A stretch of 64,000 nt of DNA, taken from the NCBI RefSeq assembly GCF_000518185.1, contig NZ_JADC01000009.1, forward strand, positions 310,001-374,000. The letters run 5' to 3'. Below, in pieces: positions 48,916 to 57,768 of this stretch (position 1 is the first letter of the stretch; every line of letters starts with the position of its first letter). The notes under the pieces are model-generated. The model was not told the origin of the DNA. It ran no database searches and worked only from the letters and a program-made list of their open reading frames with translations. The stretch is from Bartonella clarridgeiae ATCC 51734 (lineage in GTDB: Bacteria > Pseudomonadota > Alphaproteobacteria > Rhizobiales > Rhizobiaceae). Made by a program: the position numbers and the translations under genes.

Positions 48916-50009
48916 GAAAAATTTATCCCTCGTTGGTGTATAAGGATCCAAAGGAAAAAAGGCGCACCAAAAAGTGCTGTGACAATTCCAATGGGTAATT
49001 CTGCTGGAGCAATAATACAACGCGCAAAGGTATCAGAAAAAGTGAGTAATGTTGCTCCTAAGAGAGCAGAACAGGGAATGAGATAGCGGTGATCAGGACC
49101 AATAAGCAGACGTAAAATATGTGGAACAACAATACCAATAAAACCAATACCACCACTGACAGCAACTGCCCCTCCACACATGAGAGCGACAAGTAAAACA
49201 GCAATATTTTTAATCCGTTGAATATGAAAACCAATATGTTGAGCGATAGCTTCTCCCAGTGCGAGTGCATTAAGCGCATGTGATAAAAAGGGAGAAAAAA
49301 GCAGACCAATCCAAACAATAGGTAAGATAAGGCCAACTTTTAACCATGTGGCACCCGAAAGAGAACCAAGATTCCAAAAAGTAATATCACGCAATTGTTG
49401 ATCATTGGCAGTAAAAATTAAACTTCCAACGATAGCGCTACTGAGAGCACTAAGAGCAATACCTGCAAGAAGCATTGTTGCAATAGAAGTAAAACTTTGT
49501 CGTGTTGCTATTACATAGAGAACTATTGTTGATAAAAGACCACCCAAAAATGCACCTATGACAATTTTGTAAGATTCCAGAAGAGGAATAAAAAAAGGTG
49601 GGAAGGAAATACCAATAACAATGGCTAATACAGCTCCGAGACTCGCACCTGCTGATACACCTACGATTCCAGGATCTGCAAGAGGATTACGAAAGAGTCC
49701 TTGCATAATAACGCCAGAAACAGCAAGAGTTGCACCAACCAATGAACTTAAGATAATACGGGGTAGTCTTATATCGATAAGTATAAGATAATCATATGTC
49801 TTACTACCTACTGAAAAATCTTGTGTAAGAATTACATGAATGAGATTAATGAGAGAAGCATTTGATGCACCACTGAATAGCGCGCTAAAAATACTGAAGA
49901 TAAGGATCGCTATTAAACTTAATAGTGCAATTTTTCCTCGATTGGTGGGTTTTTCTTTCGTATTTTCTATTATTTCAGATATATGCGCTGTAGAAATATT
50001 CTCAACCAT
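48912..50009 (-). CDS. hutC: Heme ABC transporter permease
   Basis: An inner-membrane permease of the FecCD family, 365 residues, with about nine or ten hydrophobic helices. Family marks are IRLPRIILSSLVGATLAVSG, MQGLFRNPLADPGIVGVSAG and the C-terminal GGIGFIGIVVPHILR, which contacts the ATPase. The N-terminal 30 residues are hydrophilic. It lies six bases after hutB and overlaps hmuV, so these three components of the transporter are made from one message. The name hutC follows use for the Bartonella quintana hut locus; hmuU is the equivalent elsewhere. Confidence 0.92.
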   Translation of the reverse strand: MVENISTAHISEIIENTKEKPTNRGKIALLSLIAILIFSIFSALFSGASNASLINLIHVILTQDFSVGSKTYDYLILIDIRLPRIILSSLVGATLAVSGVIMQGLFRNPLADPGIVGVSAGASLGAVLAIVIGISFPPFFIPLLESYKIVIGAFLGGLLSTIVLYVIATRQSFTSIATMLLAGIALSALSSAIVGSLIFTANDQQLRDITFWNLGSLSGATWLKVGLILPIVWIGLLFSPFLSHALNALALGEAIAQHIGFHIQRIKNIAVLLVALMCGGAVAVSGGIGFIGIVVPHILRLLIGPDHRYLIPCSALLGATLLTFSDTFARCIIAPAELPIGIVTALFGAPFFLWILIHQRGINFS

Positions 50010-50015
50010 TTTCTC

Positions 50016-50918
50016 TCAACTTTTGCCATTTTGTTCTGTGCTATAAAGCATATTAATAAGTTCTTTTGATGCGTCTGCGGTGCGTGGACCAAAACCTAAA
50101 AAATACATGGCATCTATTTGTTTAATGGCATGATTTTGAGCTGCAGGTGTTCCTTGAATTGCTGGTATAGCTAAAATTGTATCAATTTTAGTTGAATTTC
50201 CACTGTGATTTACAAACAAGATGAAATCAGGATTTGATTTTAATAACGATTCATTATTTAAAAGTTTGTATCCTTTATAATCAGAAATGGCATTTATACC
50301 TCCTGAAAGTTTTATCATACTGTCAGCTGCAGTATCTGTTCCAGATACCATAACGCTTCCGTTTTGTACTGAAAAAATGAAAAGAACGCGTTTTGGGTTA
50401 GTTATTTTTGTTAAAAGTTTATCATTATTCATAAAATTACGGTTCAATTTTTCAATCAGTTCAGTTGCTTGAACTTCTCGATGTAGAGCTTTACCAACAA
50501 GGCGAATTTTTTCTATGACACTTTCACGAGAAAAGTTTTCTGGTATGATTACGAGAGGGATTGATGTTTTTTTGAGAACATCAATTGTTGAAGGAGGACC
50601 GCTTCCTTCAATAAGTAATATACCTTCTGGAGAAAGAGATAAAATACTTTCAGGTGAAAGATTACGCATATATCCAAGTTCAGGAAGTTTGAGTGCAGCT
50701 TGTGGATAGATACTTGTACTGTCACGGGCTACAAGTTGATCTTGAGCCCCTAATGCATAAACAGTTTCTGTAAGAGCGCCACCAACAGAAACAATTCGTG
50801 CATTTTCAGGAAAACTTGTTGTGGGTTCAGCAATTACTTGTCTAGAAAAACAAGTAAAGGAGAACAACAAACACAAAAGAAAAAGGCTTGATATTTTATG
50901 CAAAACAGGTATCAACAT
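50016..50918 (-). CDS. hutB: Periplasmic heme-binding protein
   Basis: HutB shuttles heme from the outer membrane receptor to the permease. It has a signal peptide (about residues 1-30, LFLLCLLFSFTCFS ... IAEP) and the TroA-like fold with IVSVGGALTETVYALG, ARDSTSIYP, the conserved Tyr in LGYMRNLSPESILSL and FLGFGPRTADASKELINML. All match heme-type binding proteins (HmuT/HutB). A Cys at residue 23 is within the hydrophobic part, so a lipoprotein is not clearly indicated. It begins 14 bases after hemS. Confidence 0.92.
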   Translation of the reverse strand: MLIPVLHKISSLFLLCLLFSFTCFSRQVIAEPTTSFPENARIVSVGGALTETVYALGAQDQLVARDSTSIYPQAALKLPELGYMRNLSPESILSLSPEGILLIEGSGPPSTIDVLKKTSIPLVIIPENFSRESVIEKIRLVGKALHREVQATELIEKLNRNFMNNDKLLTKITNPKRVLFIFSVQNGSVMVSGTDTAADSMIKLSGGINAISDYKGYKLLNNESLLKSNPDFILFVNHSGNSTKIDTILAIPAIQGTPAAQNHAIKQIDAMYFLGFGPRTADASKELINMLYSTEQNGKS

Positions 50919-50932
50919 CTAAGTCTTATCCT

Positions 50933-51976
50933 TTAAGTAACCTTTATTTCTTGGTATAAAGGCAAATCATTCAATAGAGAACGCCAATTTTCACATTCTT
51001 TTTGACCTTCTTTTCGCATGCCAAAGAATTGAACAATCATTTCACCATTTTGATCAAAAACTTCAAGAGAACTGACATAACCCTCGCTTATAGGTTTACG
51101 AACATGCCATACTTTGTTAACGCCAGAAACAAGCATATGTAAATGAAATTTTTCATCGAGAATATTGAGCCAAGGTCCCATTTGTTTAATATTTTTAATT
51201 TGCCCACTGAAAATTTGGATGCAGCCTTTATTGCCAACAAAACACATAATTGGTATTTCTTGTTGAACGGCTTTGTTCAACATAATTTCAATAGATTCTA
51301 AACTTAATTCATCAGTAAACTCGTTTCCAGCGTGTTTTACAGCATCATGTCGACCAATTTTAAATTCGGCAGTAATTTCATGGAGCTGATGCACATCAGT
51401 CATTTTTCTCCAACGGTCACGAAATTTCTCAATATCCAAATTTTTTGTATCATATTGTATAGGTGCAGGAGTAGGAAGAATATCAAGAGCAGATGATTGA
51501 TCTTCATGGAGCAATTTTTCAATAAGTGCATTCCATTGTTCTATATTTGTCATATCTTTAGAATAGACTTTAAAAATAGCGGTACCGTATTGATCAAAAA
51601 ATTGTAGGCTCTTTGTAGGTTTTCCAAAAACCATCATTTCATATTCAAAACCAAATTCCCATTTTTTGGGGAAAATACGCAAATCAATTTCTCCAAATGT
51701 CATAGGGATATATTCATTCAGAATAATTTTTTCAAAACATCCTGTTTTTTCATGAACGGCATATTCATTGCGTGTTAATGCCATGACGGTTTCAACTTTA
51801 GGAGCATTTTCAAGGAGAATAGGAATGTCAACTTTTAATCTTTTTGCTTTCCCGATTGTACGATAAGCTGCGATGAATTCTGCTTCAGATATACCAATCG
51901 AAGTAGCAAAATCACGATTGCGCATATCTTTTTTTTCTTCACGCAGTTTAATAATCATTTCAGCTGTATAAGACAT
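50933..51976 (-). CDS. hemS: Heme-degrading/trafficking protein HemS
   Basis: HemS/HmuS proteins bind imported heme in the cytoplasm and degrade it or pass it on, releasing iron and limiting heme toxicity. The protein of 347 residues contains two repeats of the family fold; the expected heme ligand region is HQLHEITAEFKIGRHDAVKHAG (His in the middle of the protein). The start at 51976 follows AAGGAAAGTCT. An upstream rho-independent terminator belongs to hutA, so hemS should have its own promoter and lead the hemS-hutB-hutC-hmuV unit. Confidence 0.9.
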   Translation of the reverse strand: MSYTAEMIIKLREEKKDMRNRDFATSIGISEAEFIAAYRTIGKAKRLKVDIPILLENAPKVETVMALTRNEYAVHEKTGCFEKIILNEYIPMTFGEIDLRIFPKKWEFGFEYEMMVFGKPTKSLQFFDQYGTAIFKVYSKDMTNIEQWNALIEKLLHEDQSSALDILPTPAPIQYDTKNLDIEKFRDRWRKMTDVHQLHEITAEFKIGRHDAVKHAGNEFTDELSLESIEIMLNKAVQQEIPIMCFVGNKGCIQIFSGQIKNIKQMGPWLNILDEKFHLHMLVSGVNKVWHVRKPISEGYVSSLEVFDQNGEMIVQFFGMRKEGQKECENWRSLLNDLPLYQEIKVT

Positions 51977-52018
51977 AGACTTTCCTTACTTTATTTAGAG
52001 TCAATTTTACTTCATCCT

Positions 52019-52056
52019 AAAAAACTACGCTGAGCCATTGTAAACAATGACCCAGC
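52019..52056 (-). terminator. Rho-independent terminator of hutA
   Basis: On the minus strand, GCTGGGTCATTGT pairs with ACAATGGCTCAGC (two G-T wobbles) across a very short loop and is followed by GTAGTTTTTT. Position about 180 bases after the hutA stop codon, before hemS, separates the two genes. Confidence 0.8.
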
Positions 52057-52234
52057 CTGCCAAATAAATAAATTGCTACTATTAATAATAAAAAAAATTG
52101 AATCTGATAAATTAAAAATATTTATAATCCTTTTCTCAATTTTTAGATTAGAATCAAGTAAGGATTAAAACGCAATAACATACCCTTTTCTCAATTATGA
52201 TTTCCTCAATAGTTTAAAGACTTGACAGCAATAG

Positions 52235-54436
52235 TTAAAATTTTTGCACATACGATACCTTAAAGTTACGACCAGGCTGACTGAAATAATCTTTTGGTGG
52301 TAGTGGTTGACGTTTAGGTATAGGAGAAGGAGAAGGCAGATCAGTTGCATTCCAATATTTTTGGTCAAAAAGATTATAAATACCAGCTCTTATAACTGGA
52401 CCTTTTTCACCGAAAGGTTTCCACCAACCCAATATATCAACTACACCATAACCTGGAACTTTAGCGTAATCAGAATCTCCTTCCACTTTATCACGCTTAG
52501 CAGCTAAAGTAAGTACAACATCTGTTCCCCAAATTTCTTTCTCATATCCTAATCCAAAAACTGTTTTAAAAGCTGGGATTGAGTTAAGATATTCATCTTT
52601 ATCGAGATCTTTTCCTTCTACATAAGCAAGGGAAACATTACTGTAAAAACCATTCATCAAGGTGAAATGTGCTTTCGTTTCGACACCAGAAACACGCACA
52701 TGTGCACGGTTTATATAATGTTTGCGAGCATATATAAATTCTTGTGAAGGCCCCTTATCTATAACATCAATAAAGTTCTTATATTCATTGGTGAAAACAC
52801 TGAAAGAACCATTAAAATGCATATTTTTGTATTGTAAACCAATATCATATCCATTACTAGTTTCTGGTTTAAGATTAGGATTTCCAATCATATAATAAAA
52901 AGAAGGTTTGATAAAGGTTAAGTAAAGCTCCGAAACACTCGGCGCACGAAAAGCCTGTGCCCATTGAGTATAAAATAATACTTGATTATTAGCATCCCAT
53001 TCCATCCGTATTTTGGGAGAAAAATGTGAGCTACTATTTTCTTTAGGCATTATTCTGGAACCTAATGCTTTTTCAAAAGCAGGTGTCTTTTGAGGGATAT
53101 GTTTATACCAATCATAACGTATTCCAGGGATAAAACGAATATCATTGTTAGAAAAACCAATTTCGTCTTCGAAAGCCAAACCAAAACCGTGGCTATTTGT
53201 ATCAGGTGCATCTGATTTGTTCGTACCTAGGAATACACATCCACGCTCATTTCCTCTTAAATGACAATTATCTTTACCCGATGCATATTGATGAAATTTA
53301 GAAGCAAAAACATTTGTAGCAAACTTTAACTTATGATTTACAGAACCAATATCAAGTTTTTTAAAACTATGAGCATTAAAGCCATAACCAGTATTGCGCA
53401 TAAAGTTATCTCTTAAATAATCTCCTTTTGGTGCTTGTATACGATACCCATTTAAGGTGTGATTATTTGATTGTTTTTGCCAATAAAATTGCCCATGAAA
53501 TGCATCAAAAGTAGCATCTCCATTGCCGTTATAATCATAGGAGACAGAAAAACGTTTACGGTGTGTGTGTTTCTCATTGTAAACAGATTTTGGCAAAAAT
53601 ATTTCAGTTGAAGTATTCAATGAATGAGTTTCTTTATTGTAAGCAAAGCGCTCTGCTGTAAAGCCAAGCCGATGATTATCATTAAGATATTGATGGACTT
53701 TAAAAAGCAAATTATTTTTATCAAAGTCAGCAGGATTTTCACGTGTGCGCTTATCTCCATAACTCTCTACAGTACCCATGTTTTTACGTTGATGACCTTC
53801 TGTACGAGAACCCTGAAAAAGCAATAAGATTTGATTCGCACGCACTGCAAAAGCTTGATCTACGTGCCAACTTTTATCAACAGAATTGTAGCTTCCTTTT
53901 GTAAGGGCACCCCAGTTTTTTTCTTTTGTGAGGAGGTCTTCAGGATTAAGAGTGCGCAATGCAATAATCCCACCTAGTGCACCAGAACCATGAATACTAG
54001 AATCCGAACCACGAACAATATCAATTGTAGAAAGTGAATTAAAGGTAAATGCGGAACTTCCACCTTTAATACCACGTACCCCATCATTAAGCCATGGAAG
54101 AGGAATACCATCCATCGTTGTTAAAACACGATTGGAATTTAGACCACGAATTATAAAACTATTATTATCTGTACTATAGTTTATAGAGGGATTAAGATGG
54201 TTGACATCGTAAATATCATTTATTTGTTTTTTATCAATATTTTGAACAGTTTCACGATCAGTCAAGACCGTCGCTTTATTCAAAGGATTTTCTATTTTTT
54301 TTTCAATTACAATTGGCTTAAGTTTAGTTATAAAATCCTTATCGTTGTTTTGTGCAAAAACAAATGAAGGCATGTAAACTGATAATAGCATAGATAAAGT
54401 TACATATCTTTTATAGACATTTCGTTTTATTCGCAT
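52235..54436 (-). CDS. hutA: TonB-dependent heme receptor HutA
   Basis: HutA takes up heme across the outer membrane using energy passed on by TonB. It has a signal peptide (about 1-29), a plug domain with DRETVQNIDKKQINDIYDV and IVRGSDSSIHGSGALGG, and a 22-strand barrel ending KVSYVQKF. The receptor boxes FRAP (QAFRAPSVSELYL, near residue 495) and NPNL (NPNLKPETSNGYDIGL) are both present. No His lies between them, where heme receptors of the HemR type have one; Tyr residues are there instead. At 733 residues it is full length. It diverges from tonB and has its own terminator. Confidence 0.93.
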   Translation of the reverse strand: MRIKRNVYKRYVTLSMLLSVYMPSFVFAQNNDKDFITKLKPIVIEKKIENPLNKATVLTDRETVQNIDKKQINDIYDVNHLNPSINYSTDNNSFIIRGLNSNRVLTTMDGIPLPWLNDGVRGIKGGSSAFTFNSLSTIDIVRGSDSSIHGSGALGGIIALRTLNPEDLLTKEKNWGALTKGSYNSVDKSWHVDQAFAVRANQILLLFQGSRTEGHQRKNMGTVESYGDKRTRENPADFDKNNLLFKVHQYLNDNHRLGFTAERFAYNKETHSLNTSTEIFLPKSVYNEKHTHRKRFSVSYDYNGNGDATFDAFHGQFYWQKQSNNHTLNGYRIQAPKGDYLRDNFMRNTGYGFNAHSFKKLDIGSVNHKLKFATNVFASKFHQYASGKDNCHLRGNERGCVFLGTNKSDAPDTNSHGFGLAFEDEIGFSNNDIRFIPGIRYDWYKHIPQKTPAFEKALGSRIMPKENSSSHFSPKIRMEWDANNQVLFYTQWAQAFRAPSVSELYLTFIKPSFYYMIGNPNLKPETSNGYDIGLQYKNMHFNGSFSVFTNEYKNFIDVIDKGPSQEFIYARKHYINRAHVRVSGVETKAHFTLMNGFYSNVSLAYVEGKDLDKDEYLNSIPAFKTVFGLGYEKEIWGTDVVLTLAAKRDKVEGDSDYAKVPGYGVVDILGWWKPFGEKGPVIRAGIYNLFDQKYWNATDLPSPSPIPKRQPLPPKDYFSQPGRNFKVSYVQKF

Positions 54437-54694
54437 AGTTCACCATAATTTTTCTTAAAAACACCCCCTCTATACCTAAATACTTTAAGTTATCACATGC
54501 TAAAACATTCGCCTTACTAATTACACAATCTGATTACATAATTAATGAGTCAAATATAATTGTGATTCATAATATCAACGCGATAATATTAAACATGATA
54601 AAAATCGTCAAGAAAAAAGTTGCGCTTTGAGGACAGCCTCTTTTAATAGAACTGGGCATCAACTATTTAGCTTAGAATGGTGGTGGAGGAGATT
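54437..54694. promoter_or_regulatory. hutA-tonB divergent control region with a TGA-N9-TCA site
   Basis: The spacer between two heme-uptake genes must carry both promoters. At 54563-54577 it contains TGATTCATAATATCA, which fits the TGA-N9-TCA pattern of the iron-responsive (IRO/RirA) operator of Rhizobiales. This supports iron-dependent repression, but a match of six fixed bases in AT-rich DNA can also arise by chance. Confidence 0.4.
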
Positions 54695-55453
54695 ATGAAG
54701 GGTGCAAGTATTTGGCGGATATCAGCTCTTTGGATAGGTGCTTTTGGGGGTGCTCTTGCTTTACATATTGGAATAGGAGCGCAACTTTATTTTAAAAGTA
54801 TTTATATGAATGATATTGTATTTCCACCGATGGTTATGCTGCTTGTTGAGCCAGAAATTATGCATCCTAATGTCAATGCAGATTCTGAGATATTAGAGCT
54901 TGGTGTTTTAAAGCAAGAAGAAATATTAAAGTCGGAGCTTAGTAAAGTTCACCCAGAGGAGCACGAGATTGCAGAAGAGCTTGAGTCTATCGTAGAAAAA
55001 AGTAATTTTACAGTGCTGAAACCTTTGGAAAAATCTTCTCCATCAAAAATAAATCGTAAAGTTTTTATACAAAAGCAATTATCAACACTAAATGTTACAG
55101 CGAAGAAAATTAATGTAAAAAAAGCGCACTCATTTACTGCGAGTAGGGATAATAATACAGCGTTGTTTGATAATGCGTTATCAGGACAGTGGTTAGCAAA
55201 GGTGCAAGCGCAATTAGAAAAACAAAAAAATTATATTGTGGGACAGCGTATTAGTAGTGTGCAGGGAGTCGTGCAGTTAGAATTTAAGGTGAGCGAGCAA
55301 GGCGATATTTTTGCGAGCCGTATTATGCTTTCTTCTGGTAATCAGGAACTTGATTGGTTGGCTATGATGACACTTAAACGTGTTGACATTTTTCCTCCAC
55401 CACCACGTGAAATGGTGGATAAAACTATTAGGGTATCTTTGATCTTTAGCTAA
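54695..55453 (+). CDS. tonB: Energy transducer TonB
   Basis: TonB spans the periplasm and passes proton-motive energy to HutA. It has a transmembrane anchor with the conserved His (WIGAFGGALALHIGIGAQLYF, about residues 12-32), a periplasmic linker that is Glu- and Lys-rich, and the C-terminal domain (WLAKVQAQLEKQKNY, VVQLEFKVSEQGDI and IFPPPPREM). The linker is not a classic Pro-Lys array. I chose 54695: GGTGGAGGAG lies directly before it, and an earlier ATG at 54677 overlaps that site. ExbB and ExbD are not in this window. Confidence 0.9.
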   Translation: MKGASIWRISALWIGAFGGALALHIGIGAQLYFKSIYMNDIVFPPMVMLLVEPEIMHPNVNADSEILELGVLKQEEILKSELSKVHPEEHEIAEELESIVEKSNFTVLKPLEKSSPSKINRKVFIQKQLSTLNVTAKKINVKKAHSFTASRDNNTALFDNALSGQWLAKVQAQLEKQKNYIVGQRISSVQGVVQLEFKVSEQGDIFASRIMLSSGNQELDWLAMMTLKRVDIFPPPPREMVDKTIRVSLIFS

Positions 55454-56156
55454 ATCCAAATAAAGAGAAAATTACTATACAAAATTAAACCTTAGTATTG
55501 TATCCAGGGTCTTTTCGGGGGGTAAGATCAAAGTTGATGCTGTTCGTAACTATGTTAAAGAACGAAAGTAACTGATTTCATAATAGTTCCTGTTAGATTT
55601 ATAGAGATAATAAGCTTACAGCACTGCCAGTATTTTTGATTATACTACGTTATTAATTTATACTACGTTATTAATAATGTTCACATCTATAAATATCTAC
55701 ATAAGCTTTTATGGAAAAGATAAAGTTGTTTAGAACACCAAAGCTAGGGTTTATGATAAAATGAGGTTTGTAGCAAAGCTCGAGTTGATAAAAATTAAGT
55801 TTATAACAATGCCAAGATTTATGAAACTATGATTACTTTTAAAAAGTGTAAGTTACTCGATCAAAAAACTAATGAGCTTATTATCTTGTAATTTTTGTTA
55901 AGATTGAAAGATAAACTGAAATCTATGTGTATATTTTTTCACAATGGAAAGAGATAGAGGAGGTGAGTAAAGAAAAGGGAAGTAATTACTTTTGAAAGTA
56001 AAACTATTTTTCTGTGTACGAAAATAAGCAGTGCATTTATATAAAAAATTGAGGTGAACTATTTAATTGTTATGCAGCGTGATGATAATTTACTATAGGG
56101 CTTGCAGAAAATGGGTAGTGATGCAAAAATGGATGTATATTTTTTCATATTCGTGA
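55454..56156. other. Spacer with a degenerate repeat array before rnhB
   Basis: Over 700 bases without a clear gene. At its left end, a stretch at about 55509-55571 reads as an open tail (VFSGGKIKVDAVRNYVKERK then stop), which could be the end of a lost gene. An 18-base duplication lies at 55641-55675, and degenerate repeats of about 35 bases lie at 55611-55829 (listed separately). Confidence 0.4.
55611..55829 (+). repeat. Degenerate ~35-bp direct repeats and an 18-bp duplication
   Basis: Related units centre on CAAAGCT at 55739, CAAAGCT at 55774 and CAATGCC at 55807, spaced 35 and 33 bases apart, with a fourth copy (CACTGCC) at 55622. Flanks share an AGGTTTGTAG / AAGTTTATAA-like left part and a GTTTATGAT-like right part. 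Within the array, TATACTACGTTATTAAT is duplicated at 55641 and 55659. Confidence 0.5.
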
Positions 56157-56804
56157 TTGTCAGATATGTTTAATGTACCATTTCAGCCAAATTTTTCATA
56201 TGAATTGGATTTGCAAAAAAAAGGGTTCTTTTATATAGCAGGTGTTGATGAAGTTGGGCGTGGGCCTTTAGCTGGTCCTGTGGTAACAGCAGCAGTTGTT
56301 TTAGATAAAGACTGTATTCCTGAAGGCGTGAATGATTCAAAAAAACTCTCTAGCCAACAGCGTAATAAACTTTATTATGAAATTTTACAAAATGCATTGG
56401 CGATTTCGGTTGCTAGTATTTGTGCTCGGACGATTGATAAGTCTGATATTAGAAAAGCAACTTTAGAAGCAATGAGGCGTTGTATTTCAGGTCTTGCCAT
56501 TTCAGCGCATTATGCATTGATTGATGGGCGTGATGTTCCTCCTAATCTGCCGTGTCCTGCAATTGCTTTGATTAAAGGTGATCAGTCTTCGGTTTCAATT
56601 GCGGCGGCATCTATTATTGCTAAAGTGATGCGTGATAGGATGATGCAATACGCTGGACAAGTTTATCAAAATTATGGTTTAGAGAAGCATGTAGGTTATG
56701 CAACGGCAGCACATCGTGCAGCTATCGATAAGTATGGACCTATTGTAAGATTACATCGTTATAGTTTTTCTCCTCTTAAAGAACGCTATAAGGATAGTAT
56801 TTAA
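56157..56804 (+). CDS. rnhB: Ribonuclease HII
   Basis: RNase HII cuts RNA in RNA-DNA hybrids and removes single ribonucleotides from DNA. The family signature [15 protein letters not shown] (Asp-Glu active-site pair near residue 25), the Asp in [10 protein letters not shown] and [21 protein letters not shown] are intact, with [15 protein letters not shown] following. At 215 residues it is normal. The start is unsure: TTG at 56157 or ATG at 56166, neither with a good ribosome binding site. Its stop overlaps the next start by one base (TAATG), marking a three-gene unit with tsaC and the oxidase. Confidence 0.93.
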   Translation: MSDMFNVPFQPNFSYELDLQKKGFFYIAGVDEVGRGPLAGPVVTAAVVLDKDCIPEGVNDSKKLSSQQRNKLYYEILQNALAISVASICARTIDKSDIRKATLEAMRRCISGLAISAHYALIDGRDVPPNLPCPAIALIKGDQSSVSIAAASIIAKVMRDRMMQYAGQVYQNYGLEKHVGYATAAHRAAIDKYGPIVRLHRYSFSPLKERYKDSI

Positions 56805-57766
56805 TGATGATTCTACCACTTAATAGTGAGGCAATAAAGCAAGCAGTTACGATTCTTCAACAAGGGAAGTTGGTAGCTTTACCGACAGAAACTGTTTATG
56901 GATTAGCTGGTGATGCGACAGATGGAAAGGCAGTAGCTTCTATTTTTTCTACAAAAGGACGCCCACCATTTAATCCTCTTATTGTTCATGTAAGTGACAT
57001 AGTTATGGCAGAATGTTATGTGGAAATTGATTTGCTTTCACGTCGATTAATGGAAGCATTTTGGCCAGGGCCCTTAACAGTGGTTCTGCCATTAAAGGTT
57101 CATCATAATATTCATCCTTTAACAACTGCTGGTCTTAATACGTTGGCTGTTCGCTTTCCAAGAGGTGGTTTTGCGGAAATTGTTCGGCATTTTGGCCGTC
57201 CTTTGGCTGCGCCTAGTGCTAATCAATCAGGAAAATTGAGTCCTACTTCAGCTACATCTGTATTTACGTCTTTAGGAACATCAGTTCCTTTAATTATTGA
57301 TGGTGGAGATTCAAAAATAGGGCTTGAATCAACGATTATTAAGATTTGTGATGAAAATGTTTATATATTGCGTCCGGGAGGATTAGCTATTGAAGAAATT
57401 GAAAGAGTGGCAAAGAAGTCTGTAAAACGTTTGGATCAGCAAGTTGCAATTGAAGCTCCAGGGATGTTAAGGTCACATTATGCCCCTGATACTTCTGTAC
57501 GTTTAAATGTAAAAAGGGTGGAAAGCGGTGAAGCACTTTTAGCATTTGGACCTAAACGTATTGAAGGTTTTGAAAATGCTATTGCTGTTCTAAATCTTAG
57601 TGAAACAGGTCGGTTAGAAGAAGCAGCATTCCATTTATTTCAATATATGCAGGAATTGGATTCACTTAAAGTAAAATGCATTGCAGTGGAACCTATCCCA
57701 TTTTATGGATTGGGGGAAGCTATTAATGATCGTTTAACACGTGCTGCAGCTCCAAAAGGGAAATAA
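56804..57766 (+). CDS. tsaC: Threonylcarbamoyl-AMP synthase (Sua5/TsaC)
   Basis: This enzyme makes the threonylcarbamoyl-adenylate used for t6A in tRNAs that read ANN codons. The YrdC-fold domain contains LPTETVYGLAGDA, STKGRPPFNPL, WPGPLTVVLP and PSANQSGKLSPTSA. A further C-terminal Sua5 domain brings it to 320 residues, the long form (Sua5 rather than the short TsaC). It is linked by a one-base overlap to rnhB and ends two bases before the next ATG. Confidence 0.92.
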   Translation: MMILPLNSEAIKQAVTILQQGKLVALPTETVYGLAGDATDGKAVASIFSTKGRPPFNPLIVHVSDIVMAECYVEIDLLSRRLMEAFWPGPLTVVLPLKVHHNIHPLTTAGLNTLAVRFPRGGFAEIVRHFGRPLAAPSANQSGKLSPTSATSVFTSLGTSVPLIIDGGDSKIGLESTIIKICDENVYILRPGGLAIEEIERVAKKSVKRLDQQVAIEAPGMLRSHYAPDTSVRLNVKRVESGEALLAFGPKRIEGFENAIAVLNLSETGRLEEAAFHLFQYMQELDSLKVKCIAVEPIPFYGLGEAINDRLTRAAAPKGK

Positions 57767-57768
57767 AA

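Noticed and set aside
48916-49020. Extended N-terminus of hmuV
   Set aside because: The extra 35 residues lie inside hutC in another frame and have no ABC-ATPase similarity; the ATG at 48915 gives a normal ATGA overlap.
55611-55829. CRISPR array
   Set aside because: Units are degenerate and contiguous, with no constant repeat and no unique spacers, and no cas genes are nearby.
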